Source: Verrucomicrobiota bacterium | GTDB taxonomy: Bacteria; Verrucomicrobiota; Verrucomicrobiia; Limisphaerales; UBA1096 | DNA length: 40,840 nucleotides | Reading direction: 5' to 3' | Assembly: GCA_030747575.1 (NCBI GenBank) | Contig: JASLKI010000258.1 | Location: forward strand, 1 to 40,840 | Shown here: positions 24,458 through 33,571 of the stretch, piece by piece | Layout of the letters: the number at the start of each line of letters is the position of its first letter | How positions within the stretch are numbered: position 1 is the stretch's first letter | Made by a program: the position numbers and the translations under genes | Notes under the pieces: model-generated | What the model saw: the letters and a program-made list of their open reading frames with translations, nothing else | The model's database searches: none | What the model was told of the DNA's origin: nothing

Positions 24458-25599
24458 TCTTCTATTCCTGCAAAATCGGATCGCACGGTTTGGGTGTCTA
24501 GCCCATACTCCTCGAGCGAGTAGCGATGCGCGCCGTGCTTGTGTTGGCGGTTGTCGGCCAGCCATTGTTCCATCCCGTTTTCAAATTCATTTGAGTAGTC
24601 GCAGCCGTGATGCTCGTAAATCCGCCGAACCGTGCCGATGGGGTCGGCGACAAGATCGGCGTATTGCACATCGAGAAACTGCGCCGGATCGGCGGCGGCG
24701 CGGACCTCGCTCGATCGCCGCTCGATCTCGAGTAGGCGCTGATACCAATGCGCGCCGATGGCAGCCTTGTCCACCACATCGCTTGCGGTGCTGCGCGTGA
24801 TCTCGCACAGGCTGCAGATGCTAGGCAGGACATTCTCCGCGCCGCGATGTGTCTGCACGATCCGCGCATCGGGAAAGACGCTCATCAGACCGCCCAGTCC
24901 GGGGAGGTGGCGAGGTGCCTTGCACACCCAGTGGATCCCGCGGCATTTCCAGCTGAGCATCTGTAGTTGGCGGCGGTAGTAGCGGTACCACACCGCGTCG
25001 GCCTCGTGCCCGGCAAGCCAATCGGAGTAAGTTGGAATGTTCGCCCTAAGTTCGAAAATAAAGTCGGCGAACGTGTGTTCGATGAGCCAAAGGCATTCCT
25101 CTGGGCCGGTGGCATTAAGCTTGTGAGCGCTCGCGAGGCGGGGTGCGATTTTCTCAAAACCGGCGACGAATTCCTCCGTTTGCGCTATCCGCGGATCGTC
25201 CTCCAGCGACTCGGGTGGTGGGGCTGGGTGCAGACCCTCCCACAGACGAAGCCAGCGCGCGGTCGGGTCGCGGGAAAGCAGGTTGTGCAGCAGCGTTGTG
25301 CCGGTCCGCGGGAAGCCAAGGATGTACAGCGGTCGCTCAATCGGCGTCTCCGCCATCTCCGGGTTTGCGGCAAACGCCTGCTCGGTCAGTAGTCGATTTA
25401 CGAGCAGACGAAGGATCGTACGTTGCAACATGATCACGCCTTGCTTGTTGAGTCGCGCCTCATCCCGCAGTGACTGGAGCAGCAACTCGTACGGCTCGAG
25501 GAACGCGTCATCGCCAAAGTCGGACAAGCCGGTCTGCGTGGCAGCTTTCTGCAGCAGGGTTTCGGCGTTCAGGGCGATGTTGGGGGAGAACCTGGACAT
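24454..25599 (-). CDS. Sulfotransferase family protein
   Basis: The 381-residue protein carries the PAPS 5'-phosphosulfate loop GFPRTGTTLL (95-104), a predicted 3'-phosphate region around VFPDARIVQTHRGAENV, and a C-terminal segment (HKHGAHRYSLEEYGLD) typical of bacterial Sulfotransfer_3-like proteins. It is expected to transfer sulfate from PAPS to a hydroxyl or amine of a small molecule or lipid; the acceptor is unknown. The protein appears soluble. It lies 9 bases after the SDR gene and overlaps DUF1214 by 4 bases. Confidence 0.88.
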   Translation of the reverse strand: MSRFSPNIALNAETLLQKAATQTGLSDFGDDAFLEPYELLLQSLRDEARLNKQGVIMLQRTILRLLVNRLLTEQAFAANPEMAETPIERPLYILGFPRTGTTLLHNLLSRDPTARWLRLWEGLHPAPPPESLEDDPRIAQTEEFVAGFEKIAPRLASAHKLNATGPEECLWLIEHTFADFIFELRANIPTYSDWLAGHEADAVWYRYYRRQLQMLSWKCRGIHWVCKAPRHLPGLGGLMSVFPDARIVQTHRGAENVLPSICSLCEITRSTASDVVDKAAIGAHWYQRLLEIERRSSEVRAAADPAQFLDVQYADLVADPIGTVRRIYEHHGCDYSNEFENGMEQWLADNRQHKHGAHRYSLEEYGLDTQTVRSDFAGIEE

Positions 25600-25608
25600 T
25601 TTGGTGAG

Positions 25609-26382
25609 TCAACGAACGTACAGCGTCCCGCCATCGACGGGGAAGGGGGCACCGGTGATGAACGACGCCTCGTTGCTGCAGAGGAACACCGCCATCGCGC
25701 CAACTTCCGCCGGTGCGCCCATTCGGCCAATTGGCTGGTACTCGGAAAGTTTCCTGAACATCTCTGCCTGGTTGTCTGGATAATTCTCCGCGATGAAGCC
25801 ATCGACGAACGGCGTGTGGATGCGGCCCGGCAAAATCGCGTTGCAGCGGATGTTGTCGTGCAGATGATCCTTGGCCACCGAGTAGGTCATCGCAAGCACG
25901 CCGCCCTTGCTGGTGCTATAGGCGAGTCGATCGTTGATCGCCATCGTCGCCACCGTCGAGGCGATGTTGACAATCGCCCCCCCGCCGCTCTTGAGCATCT
26001 GCCGGACGCCGCCCTTGAGGCAGTTGAACACGCCTTTCAAGTTCACGCTCATCACGCAGTCAAAATCCTCCTCGCTGGTGTTCGTGATGTTGCCGACGTG
26101 CGCGATGCCGGCGTTGTTCACAAGGCAGTCCAGACCGCCGCGGTCACTGCCAAGCTTGTCAAAAACTTCCTGCACTTGGCCGTGATTCGACACGTCGCAC
26201 TCCACAGCATCCGCTTGGCCACCGGCGGAGCGGATCTGCTCGACCGTGTCGTTGGCGGCCTCAACATTAACCTCGAGAACATCGACAAACGCACCCTGCT
26301 TGGCCAAGGCGAGGGCGATCGCTTTGCCAATGCCCGATCCCGCGCCGGTCACGACAGCAGACTTTTCCGAAAGGCTGAACAT
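25609..26382 (-). CDS. Short-chain dehydrogenase/reductase
   Basis: The 257-residue classical SDR has the NAD(P)-binding TGAGSGIG (12-19), NNAG (89-92), and catalytic Ser142, Tyr155 and Lys159 (IASTV...YSTSKGG). The C-terminal GAPFPVDGG is usual. Glu37 after the second strand suggests NAD rather than NADP use. ATG 26382 fits; the upstream open frame has no ribosome site. The gene is divergent from the xylonate dehydratase homologue (128-base gap), so it may be a sugar dehydrogenase feeding that enzyme, or belong with the sulfotransferase it precedes. The substrate cannot be read. Confidence 0.9.
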   Translation of the reverse strand: MFSLSEKSAVVTGAGSGIGKAIALALAKQGAFVDVLEVNVEAANDTVEQIRSAGGQADAVECDVSNHGQVQEVFDKLGSDRGGLDCLVNNAGIAHVGNITNTSEEDFDCVMSVNLKGVFNCLKGGVRQMLKSGGGAIVNIASTVATMAINDRLAYSTSKGGVLAMTYSVAKDHLHDNIRCNAILPGRIHTPFVDGFIAENYPDNQAEMFRKLSEYQPIGRMGAPAEVGAMAVFLCSNEASFITGAPFPVDGGTLYVR

Positions 26383-26510
26383 GCGCGGCAATCTCAACGA
26401 GACCGCTCCGCTTGGCAAGTTCCAACCCGTCCTCAAGCGTGGCGGTGCGGAGGGCGGGTGCTCCAAGGTCTGTTGGCAAACGGGGCGCGATGCTTTACGG
26501 TTGCAAGCGC

Positions 26511-28295
26511 ATGAGTGACTCGAAAAAAGCAACTAAGCGGCTTCGCAGCGAGGAGTGGTTCAATAACCCGGCGCATCCGGATGGGACGGTTATTTACATC
26601 GAGAGGTTCCTGAATTACGGCATCACGCCGGAGGAGTTGCGTGCTGGCAAGCCGATCATCGGCATCGCCCAGGTAGGGAGTGACATCACTCCGTGCAACC
26701 GTGGGCACATCGAGACGGCTGAGCGCGTCAAGGCCGGTATTCGAGATTCCGGCGGCATTCCGTTTGTATTTCCGGTACATCCGATTCAGGAGAGTTGCCG
26801 CCGACCTGCCGCCGCGCTCGATCGAAACCTCGCCTATTTGGGGCTAGTCGAGGTGCTGCACGGCTATCCGTTCGACGGCGTGGTGCTGACAACCGGTTGC
26901 GACAAGACCACGCCGGCTTGCCTCATGGCGTCGGCGACGATGAACCTGCCGGCGATCGTACAGTCCGGCGGCCCGATGCTCGACGGCTGGCACAACGGCG
27001 AGTTGGCCGGCTCCGGTACGATGATCTGGGAGGGGCGCAAGCAGGTGGCCGAGGGTAAAATCACCTTCGAGGAATTGCTCGACCAAGTGGCCGCCTCGTC
27101 GCCCAGCGTCGGCCACTGTAACACGATGGGAACAGCGCTCTCGATGAATTCACTCGCCGAGGCGTTAGGTATGTCGTTGCCGGGTTGTGCGGTGATCCCG
27201 GCGGCGTATAGAGAGCGCGGCCAGATGGCGTACCGCACCGGCAAACGGATTGTGGATATGGTTCATGAAGATTTAACGCCGAGCAAAGTGATGACACGCG
27301 AGGCGTTTGAGAATGCCGTCGTCGTCAACACAGCCATCGGCGGTTCCACGAACTGCCCCGTTCACCTAACAGCGATCGCGCGGCACTTGGGCCTTGAGTT
27401 GAGCCTGCAGGATTGGCAAGACATAGGCTACGACGTGCCGTTGCTCGTCAACTGCCAGCCAGCCGGCAAGTACCTTGGTGAGGCCTTCCATCGTGCGGGT
27501 GGAATCCCGGGCGTTATTCGCGAGTTGCTCGGCGCCGGGCGGATTCACGGCGACGCGTTGACCGTGAGCGGCAATACGGTGGCCGAAAACCAGTTGAATG
27601 TGCCGGAACCGGATCGTGAGGTGATTTACGCCTACAAAAAACCGATGAAAGAGAAGGCCGGCTTTTTGGTGTTGAGCGGCAACTTGTTTGATGCGGCGCT
27701 GATCAAGACCTGTGTCGTCAGCGACGAGTTCCGGGCGCGGTATTTGGCCGAGCCGGGGAATGAAAATGTGTTCACTTCGCGTGTGATTGTGTTTGAGGGA
27801 CCGGAGGATTATCGCGAGCGCCTCAACGATCCGTCGCTGGAAATCGACGACTCTTGCATGCTGGTGATTCGCGGCTGCGGGCCGATAGGTTATCCCGGCT
27901 CCGGCGAAGTGGTGAATATGCAGCCGCCGGACAGGCTTTTGAAACAGGGAATTCAAACGCTGCCGACGATGGGCGACGGTAGGCAAAGCGGCACCTCGGC
28001 TAGCCCTAGTATTTTGAATATTTCTCCCGAGTCGGCTGTGGGCGGGAACTTGGCCTTGCTCGAGACCGGCGACGAGGTGCGGGTGGATCTAAACGAGTGC
28101 CGGGTCGAATTGCTGGTCTCGAACGAGGCCATGGCCAAGCGGGGTGAAAATTATTCGCCGCCGGAGCTGCGGCAGCAGACGCCTTGGCAGGAGATGTACC
28201 GGGGCTGCGTCGGCCAGCTCGACACCGGCGCGTGCATCGAGTTCGCTACCAAATACCGCGATGTCGCTGGTGATTATCCGCGTCATTATCATTGA
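26511..28295 (+). CDS. xylD: IlvD/Edd-family sugar-acid dehydratase, D-xylonate dehydratase-like
   Basis: The 594-residue dehydratase has iron-sulfur cluster cysteines Cys62 (SDITPCNRGH), Cys130 (TTGCDKTTPACLM) and Cys203 (GHCNTMGTA). The segments ALDRNLAYLGLVEVLHGYP, GGPMLDGW and YRTGKRIVDMVHEDL match the Caulobacter XylD type closely and the branched-chain IlvD poorly, so D-xylonate or L-arabonate is the likely substrate, giving a 2-keto-3-deoxy acid. ATG 26511 gives the expected N-terminus. The divergent SDR may supply the sugar lactone or acid step (inference). No downstream pathway gene is adjacent. Exact sugar acid unproven. Confidence 0.85.
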   Translation: MSDSKKATKRLRSEEWFNNPAHPDGTVIYIERFLNYGITPEELRAGKPIIGIAQVGSDITPCNRGHIETAERVKAGIRDSGGIPFVFPVHPIQESCRRPAAALDRNLAYLGLVEVLHGYPFDGVVLTTGCDKTTPACLMASATMNLPAIVQSGGPMLDGWHNGELAGSGTMIWEGRKQVAEGKITFEELLDQVAASSPSVGHCNTMGTALSMNSLAEALGMSLPGCAVIPAAYRERGQMAYRTGKRIVDMVHEDLTPSKVMTREAFENAVVVNTAIGGSTNCPVHLTAIARHLGLELSLQDWQDIGYDVPLLVNCQPAGKYLGEAFHRAGGIPGVIRELLGAGRIHGDALTVSGNTVAENQLNVPEPDREVIYAYKKPMKEKAGFLVLSGNLFDAALIKTCVVSDEFRARYLAEPGNENVFTSRVIVFEGPEDYRERLNDPSLEIDDSCMLVIRGCGPIGYPGSGEVVNMQPPDRLLKQGIQTLPTMGDGRQSGTSASPSILNISPESAVGGNLALLETGDEVRVDLNECRVELLVSNEAMAKRGENYSPPELRQQTPWQEMYRGCVGQLDTGACIEFATKYRDVAGDYPRHYH

Positions 28296-28347
28296 GTTGA
28301 GCGATCGGGATTGAGTTGTCGTCCGCGTGACGGTAGCTTGCGCGGCC

Positions 28348-29100
28348 ATGAGCGAAGGAGACTCAAATACAACACAACGACCGGACGGCCGCGCGGTGGA
28401 TCAACTCCGTACGGTTAATTTCAAAAACAATATTGCACCGTATGCCACCGGCTCGACGCTGATTGAGTGGGGCGACACCCGCGTTATTTGCAGCGCGACC
28501 GTCGAGGAATCGGTTCCGCGCTGGATGAAGATGCAAAACGTCGAGGGCGGCTGGCTTACCGCCGAGTACTCAATGCTGCCATACTCGACGCTCGACCGCA
28601 AACGGCGCGATATCAGCAAGGGGAAAATCGACGGGCGCTCACAGGAAATCCAGCGTCTCATCGGCCGCTCGATGCGGGCTGCCGTGGACATGGTCAAGCT
28701 CGGCTCGCGCACGATTTGGATCGACTGCGATGTGCTCCAAGCCGATGGCGGCACGCGCACGGCGTCAATCACCGGCGGTTACGTGGCGCTGTCGCTGGCC
28801 TTTGTCAAGCTGCAGTCGGAGGGGTTGCTGGAGTGCGACCCGATCATTTCCCCGGTCGCCGCGGTGAGTGTCGGCGTGGTGGGCGGCGTGCCGGTTTTGG
28901 ATTTACCGTACGTCGAGGATGTCGCTGCCGAGGTGGACATGAACCTCGTGATGAACGCCAACGGTGAGTTCATCGAGTTGCAGGGCACTGGCGAGAAAAA
29001 CAGCTTCACCGAAGCCGAGCTGAGCACCATGCTGTCACACGGACGCAAAGGGGTGACTGAGCTGCTGGAGTTCCAGAAAGCGGCGATCGCCGAGGGCTGA
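28348..29100 (+). CDS. rph: Ribonuclease PH
   Basis: This phosphate-dependent 3'-5' exoribonuclease trims tRNA 3' ends. The 250-residue protein shows RPDGRAVDQLRTV, GDTRVICSATVEE, GGWLTAEYSMLPYST, GRSQEIQRLIGRS(M)R, DADVLQADGGTRTASI-type core (here DCDVLQADGGTRTASI) and GEFIELQGTGEKNSFTEAEL. These match the family along its length. ATG 28348 is preferred over the upstream GTG at 28327. A histidine phosphatase gene follows after 14 bases in the same direction. Cytoplasmic hexamer in known members. Confidence 0.95.
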   Translation: MSEGDSNTTQRPDGRAVDQLRTVNFKNNIAPYATGSTLIEWGDTRVICSATVEESVPRWMKMQNVEGGWLTAEYSMLPYSTLDRKRRDISKGKIDGRSQEIQRLIGRSMRAAVDMVKLGSRTIWIDCDVLQADGGTRTASITGGYVALSLAFVKLQSEGLLECDPIISPVAAVSVGVVGGVPVLDLPYVEDVAAEVDMNLVMNANGEFIELQGTGEKNSFTEAELSTMLSHGRKGVTELLEFQKAAIAEG

Positions 29101-29114
29101 AACAGCGGCGCATC

Positions 29115-29759
29115 ATGTACGTCAGGGAACGGCCGACACGCCTGCATCTCGTTCGCCACGGCGAAGTCGATGAGGTGTACCATCAGGTTTTCGGTGGCAG
29201 TATTGACATGGAACTGTCGGCGACTGGGCACGAGCAGGCCAAGAGCTTGGCGAAGTTTTTGCAGTGCCGCAACTTCGACCACATTTACCGAAGCCCGATG
29301 GTTCGGGTGCGGCAGACGGCCAAGCCGCTGCTCGATGGGCTTGGCCGGGAGGCCAAGGTGATTGACGAATTGCGCGAAGTCGATTTTGGCGTTTGGACTG
29401 GCCACAAGTGGCACGAGATACAGGAAAAATTCGGCGTCGATGCCGAGGACTGGCTTGTGCATTTGGAGAACGGAGACGTTGCAGAAGCCGAGCCAATGGA
29501 CGACTACCGGTCACGCATTCGCGGCAGTCTGGAGCAAATGATGGGCGAAGGGGCGGGACAGGACGTGCTTGTGCTTTGCCACGGCGGCGTGATCCGGATG
29601 CTGTTGGCCCTGCTGCTCGAAGAGCCGTTTTCTAAAATGGACCGCTTCGAGGTCGACTTCGCCAGCCTTAGCGTCATCGAGCACCGCTCGAACCGTACAG
29701 AAATCAAGTTGCACAACTTCGCCCCTTGGCTGTGGATGGGAGAGAGTGAAGAGGCGTAG
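29115..29759 (+). CDS. Histidine phosphatase family protein
   Basis: The 214-residue phosphoglycerate-mutase-like enzyme has the RHG motif with the phospho-accepting His15 (LVRHGEVDE), Arg/Ser in YRSPMVRVRQTA, Glu88 in LREVDFG, and the second His156 in LCHGGVIRM. The shape resembles alpha-ribazole phosphatases (CobC) and broad-specificity phosphatases; no cobalamin gene is nearby, so the substrate is open. It probably shares a transcript with rph (14-base gap). Confidence 0.88.
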   Translation: MYVRERPTRLHLVRHGEVDEVYHQVFGGSIDMELSATGHEQAKSLAKFLQCRNFDHIYRSPMVRVRQTAKPLLDGLGREAKVIDELREVDFGVWTGHKWHEIQEKFGVDAEDWLVHLENGDVAEAEPMDDYRSRIRGSLEQMMGEGAGQDVLVLCHGGVIRMLLALLLEEPFSKMDRFEVDFASLSVIEHRSNRTEIKLHNFAPWLWMGESEEA

Positions 29760-30337
29760 AAAATATCTTGTTCAAGCGAATGATGAGCGTGACTCTGATG
29801 TGTTGCTTTTTGGGTAAGTGCGAGGTGAAGACCTGAACATTAACGCCCAAGTATGCGGTGAATGACCGTCATCGGCCGCTTGAGTTGCATTCCAAAACCC
29901 TGCAAACACTTCGTCAAGTCCAGGCGTTCGAGGAGCTAGATCTGACGAAAATGTTTGCGAGAGGGAGGTGTTTGATGTGGCTTGCGCTAATTTGATATTC
30001 GAATTTCAGGTTGCTGGAAAAGGCAAGTTGGTGTCATGGTTGCACTGGCTGGGCTGTTGGTTTTACCTGGGATTTGGGAGGAGCAGTTGCCGAAGTGGAG
30101 GCGGCTTTTTGAGGCTTGGGGATCGAACTAATTGCGGCGGAGCCGCTTGACGAGTGTTGTTCCGGGACGTTTCAATTTTCTTGCTGATTTTTTCGAACGC
30201 TTTCGCGTGGGAGGGGTCATAGTCTGTAACTGTTTGTTATGTGTTGTCTGATACATACTGGGGAGTGGATTGCGTCTAGTCAGCGTGGTTTGCCCGCTTT
30301 CTCCCCGACGGTTTCTTCCTTAAATCCATTAACCCTA
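29760..30337. other. Gene-poor gap of 578 bases
   Basis: I see no supported gene here. A 60-codon ORF at 29968-30150 has no ribosome site and an unconvincing composition. An open stretch around 29840-29996 translates to a plausible-looking fragment (KYAVNDRHRPLELHSK and so on) but lacks a start codon in a credible setting; it could be a gene relic. A small hairpin (GCGGC-GGA-GCCGC) lies at 30134-30146 without a T-run. Confidence 0.55.
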
Positions 30338-30511
30338 ATGAAAAAAAACACCGATGTCGTTTCCGGCCTCGTGAGCGAGGAACATCCCTTTTATCAGGCG
30401 CAAACCCAGCCGGGTAAGGCGAAGCAGCACCGTTATGAGCGGCGGAAGATCCGGAATATTCTGAAGGTTGGGGATTGGGGGGAGGAAATCGAATACGAGG
30501 AGGCAGGCTGA
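30338..30511 (+). CDS. Small hypothetical acidic/basic protein
   Basis: The 57-residue protein begins MKKNTDVVSGLVSEE, has a basic middle (KQHRYERRKIRNIL) and an acidic end (GEEIEYEEAG). The segregated charge and helical middle look protein-like, and GC content resembles the neighbours, but there is no clear ribosome site and I do not recognise the family. The open frame extends to 30239; the upstream part looks unlike coding sequence. It ends 39 bases from the facing BadF-type kinase gene. Real gene moderately likely. Confidence 0.5.
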   Translation: MKKNTDVVSGLVSEEHPFYQAQTQPGKAKQHRYERRKIRNILKVGDWGEEIEYEEAG

Positions 30512-30550
30512 CCGGGGGAGAAGCGGCTTTTTCGCACCCTCGCCGCGGCG

Positions 30551-31549
30551 TCAATTAGAGAGAAGCTCGTTGGCGTTTTTGTAGGTCGTGTCGAGTTGGT
30601 TTACGAGACTGTCGGTGATTTTCACTTCGGCTTCCCGCAGGGCAAGCATGGCGGCGCCGAGCACGGTTGGCAGTCGGGGTTGGCTGAGCATCACCTTGTG
30701 TTTGCTGCGGACGGTCGCCTCGAATGACTTCATCACCTCCCGGTTGAACTGGAGAACGCCACCGGAAAAAAAGAGCGGCAGCGGCGAGGCGTCCAGGCCG
30801 GATTTCTCGGCGGCTTGGAGGGTGAGGTTGCCGACGGCTTCGCCGGCCTCCCTGCAAATTTGCTGGTAAACCGGGTCGGTAGTGCCGATCTCCTTGTCCA
30901 GTCGGGCGGCAAGGATGGCAAATTTGTCGCGGGTGAATTCGGGATTGTAAATTACAGGGATCAATCCCTGCACGGTTTTGATTTCATGCCACTCGCAAAG
31001 GGCTGCTGTGATCGCGGTCTTGGGGCCGGTCTGCTCGAACTCCGAGATGGTGGCGCGAATGCATTTCAGCGCGATCCAGTAGGCGCTGCCGACATCATCG
31101 AGCAGCGGGCCCCATCCTCCCAGTTGTGTGAACTTCTTCTCCTTGTTGCGGGCGATGATGCTGGTGCCTGTCCCGCAAATGGCAAGCACGCCGGGCCGGC
31201 CCAGGGTTGCACCTTGAAACGCAGCGATGGAGTCGCCCACGAGGCGGGTGCGTTTCCAGGGGTAGATTTTGCCACAGAGCTTTTCTTTCTGGTCGACTGT
31301 GGCTTCGTTGAAGATGCCCGCGGCCGAGACGGCGTAATGGGTGAATTCGTTCGCGAAGGGCAGTTGTAGCTCGAGGTCTCGGAGGATTTCGTTGACCCGC
31401 CGCCGGACTTCCTTTTGGTAGGAGCCGGTGAAGTTCATCGACGCGGAGTGGACGACTGCGAGGACACGGCCGTCGTGCGTTGCGGCCACTCCGTGGCTGT
31501 AAGTGGCACCACCATCGATCCCAATGACTAGTTGCAAAGGAGACTCCAT
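30551..31549 (-). CDS. BadF/BadG/BcrA/BcrD-family ATPase, N-acetylglucosamine kinase-like
   Basis: The 332-residue protein of the ASKHA fold has phosphate-binding GIDGGATYSHG at the N-terminus, VGDSIAAFQGA, ICGTGTSIIA (phosphate 2), GGWGPLLDDVGSAYWI, and FFSGGVLQFN (adenosine site). This arrangement is that of N-acetylglucosamine kinase-like members rather than of the iron-sulfur benzoyl-CoA reductase activators, as the cluster cysteines are missing. It likely phosphorylates an amino sugar or similar, in the cytoplasm. It is divergent from the pilus operon and has no sugar transport gene next to it. Confidence 0.85.
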   Translation of the reverse strand: MESPLQLVIGIDGGATYSHGVAATHDGRVLAVVHSASMNFTGSYQKEVRRRVNEILRDLELQLPFANEFTHYAVSAAGIFNEATVDQKEKLCGKIYPWKRTRLVGDSIAAFQGATLGRPGVLAICGTGTSIIARNKEKKFTQLGGWGPLLDDVGSAYWIALKCIRATISEFEQTGPKTAITAALCEWHEIKTVQGLIPVIYNPEFTRDKFAILAARLDKEIGTTDPVYQQICREAGEAVGNLTLQAAEKSGLDASPLPLFFSGGVLQFNREVMKSFEATVRSKHKVMLSQPRLPTVLGAAMLALREAEVKITDSLVNQLDTTYKNANELLSN

Positions 31550-31556
31550 GCGCTGG

Positions 31557-31578
31557 CCTGGCCAAGCGCCTGGCCAAG
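31557..31578. repeat. Two CCTGGCCAAG copies at 12-base spacing
   Basis: CCTGGCCAAG occurs at 31557-31566 and again at 31569-31578, joined by CG; each differs from CTTGGCCAAG at one base. The phase is the same as in the fused palindromes at 9403 and 23373, giving a 12-base period. It lies just upstream of the BadF-type gene, in the 290-base divergent gap before the pilus operon. The rest of the gap shows no gene; the 12-mer TGAATTAAGACT occurs twice in it, at 31681-31692 and 31828-31839. Confidence 0.8.
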
Positions 31579-31839
31579 TTCGACTGCAGGGATAGTGGCG
31601 TAAATGGCCTCCGGAGGCAATCTGGACATGATCTCCCAGCTTTCGGAGCTCTTGGTTTACTGCCTCGCCCGGATAAAAAATGAATTAAGACTTGGCTGGT
31701 CGGCGAGCTTCGGGTAGCCATTTGCGCCCTTCTCGAGGTGGTTGGGGTTCGCCTGGAGATTTTTTGTCTGCTTTTACTTTGTTTTCAATGAGGATAAGCT
31801 GCCCCACTCATTGGGATTGAGTGCCCCTGAATTAAGACT

Positions 31840-33552
31840 GTGTCTGCACGAGACGACTATTTACTGGAAACACTGACCGAGATGGGAGTGGTGACGGACG
31901 AGGAACGCGCCCTCGCCGAGGATGAGTCCATGTCCAGTGGTGAGGGAGTTGTCGATACTCTCATCACCAAGGGTGTGCTCGTGGCGATCCAAGTGTCCCA
32001 GGCCAAGGCGGCGCAATTCGGCGCGGAGTTTGTGGAGATCGCTGAGCAGACGATTGAGGACGACGTGATCTCCTCGGTTCCCCGGTCCGTGGCGCACCAG
32101 TACAAGGTGGTGCCGTTGTATCATGACGACTTGAGTGTCACGGTTGCGATGTCCGACCCCTCCGACCTTGATGCGATCGACGCGCTTGGCCAGGCGCTCA
32201 ACAAGGAGGTGAAGATCAGTGTTGCCGATGAGGATGAGATTGAGGATGCCCTCAAGCAGTATTACGGGGTCGCCAAGGATGACAATGTAAGCAAACTGAT
32301 TCAGGACATCACCGAGGGGGACGTGCAGATCAGCACGATTGGGGAAGTGAGTGTGGAGGAAGATGGGGATGCCGTCGATGCGGACACACCGATCATCAAG
32401 CTGGTGAACACCATGATTGTGGAGGCGTTCCGTATGGGAGCGTCGGACATTCATCTCGAGCCATTGGCTGCGCGGTTTCGGATGCGTTACAGGATTGACG
32501 GGGTTTGCCATGAGCAGAAATCGCCGCCAAGGCGGTTGCAGGCCTCGGTGATCAGTCGTTTGAAGATTATGTCCGAGATGGACATTGCCGAAAAACGCGT
32601 TCCGCAGGACGGCCGTATTCAGGCCAACGTCGGCGGTAAATCGATTGACTTGCGTGTAAGTTGCCTCCCGACGACGCACGGCGAGAGCATCGTCATGCGA
32701 CTCTTGGATAAGGAGGGGCTGAAGCTTGGCCTTGGTCAGTTGGGTTTTTTGACTGATGACCAGCAGACATTTGAGAAGTTGATTCAGTTGCCTGACGGAA
32801 TTCTTCTGGTGACAGGCCCAACAGGCTCGGGGAAAACCACCACGCTGTACTCCTGCCTAAACTACATCAACAAGCCGGATCGAAAAATCATCACCGTGGA
32901 GGATCCGGTCGAGTATTTACTTGAGGGGATCAACCAGGTGCAGGTGAATACAGCGGTGGATCTGACTTTCGCCAACTCGCTCAGGGCGATGTTGCGCCAG
33001 GCGCCGAACGTGGTGATGCTGGGTGAGATTCGTGACTACGAGACAGCGTCCATCGCCATTAATGCTTCGTTGACCGGCCATTTGGTTTTCTCCACACTGC
33101 ACACAAACGATGCACCTTCTGCGGTGACACGATTGACGGATATCGGTGTGAAACCGTTCCTTATCGCCTCCGCCACGCGGTGTCTCATGGCGCAGCGCCT
33201 GGTTCGGAAGATTTGCCAAAAATGCGAGATGCCGGCTACACCTGAGAACAGTGATCTATTGGCACTTGGCCTTGATCTGGAGCAGATAAAGGATCCCAAT
33301 TTCAAGGCGGGGAAAGGCTGTGATAAGTGCAACGGCACCGGGCACAAGGGGAGGTTTGGCTTGTTTGAAGTATTCGTAGTGGATGATGAAAGTCGAAAGA
33401 TGATTGTGAACCAGGTTACGACCACAGAGTTGAGAAAGCGTGCCCGCGAAGTGGGTATGCGTACCCTTCGCGAGGATGGCGCCCGAAAGGCGGTTGCCGG
33501 CATGACCACAGCGAACGAAGTGTTGCGCGTCACAGTGGGTGACGAGGATTGA
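31840..33552 (+). CDS. pilB: Type IV pilus/type II secretion assembly ATPase, first PilB/GspE copy
   Basis: The 570-residue hexameric motor has an N-terminal MshEN/T2SSE-N domain (about 1-145), then ASDIHLEP, Walker A GPTGSGKT (326-333), Asp-box TVEDPVEY, Walker B VVMLGEIRD (391-399), His-box GHLVFSTLHTND, and a Zn-binding four-Cys knuckle (Cys459, Cys462, Cys494, Cys497). It should power pilus or pseudopilus extension at the inner membrane. Just before Walker B it reads RQAPN, where the other two motors here read RQDPD. It starts with GTG at 31840, without a clear ribosome site, right after a TGAATTAAGACT repeat. First gene of the motor operon; 19 bases to pilT. Confidence 0.92.
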   Translation: MSARDDYLLETLTEMGVVTDEERALAEDESMSSGEGVVDTLITKGVLVAIQVSQAKAAQFGAEFVEIAEQTIEDDVISSVPRSVAHQYKVVPLYHDDLSVTVAMSDPSDLDAIDALGQALNKEVKISVADEDEIEDALKQYYGVAKDDNVSKLIQDITEGDVQISTIGEVSVEEDGDAVDADTPIIKLVNTMIVEAFRMGASDIHLEPLAARFRMRYRIDGVCHEQKSPPRRLQASVISRLKIMSEMDIAEKRVPQDGRIQANVGGKSIDLRVSCLPTTHGESIVMRLLDKEGLKLGLGQLGFLTDDQQTFEKLIQLPDGILLVTGPTGSGKTTTLYSCLNYINKPDRKIITVEDPVEYLLEGINQVQVNTAVDLTFANSLRAMLRQAPNVVMLGEIRDYETASIAINASLTGHLVFSTLHTNDAPSAVTRLTDIGVKPFLIASATRCLMAQRLVRKICQKCEMPATPENSDLLALGLDLEQIKDPNFKAGKGCDKCNGTGHKGRFGLFEVFVVDDESRKMIVNQVTTTELRKRAREVGMRTLREDGARKAVAGMTTANEVLRVTVGDED

Positions 33553-33571
33553 GCGGTTTTTTTAGATAGCA

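Noticed and set aside
29840..29996. Open stretch with a protein-like translation
   Set aside because: No credible start codon and only about 50 codons; it may be a relic, but there is not enough to call a pseudogene.
29968..30150. 60-codon ORF in the 578-base gap
   Set aside because: No ribosome site, Cys/Gly/Trp-rich translation, and no partner gene.
31681..31839. Direct repeat TGAATTAAGACT before the pilus operon as an operator pair
   Set aside because: The 12-mer is exact, but the copies are 147 bases apart, one abuts the start codon, and nothing else supports a binding site; noted only in the feature text.
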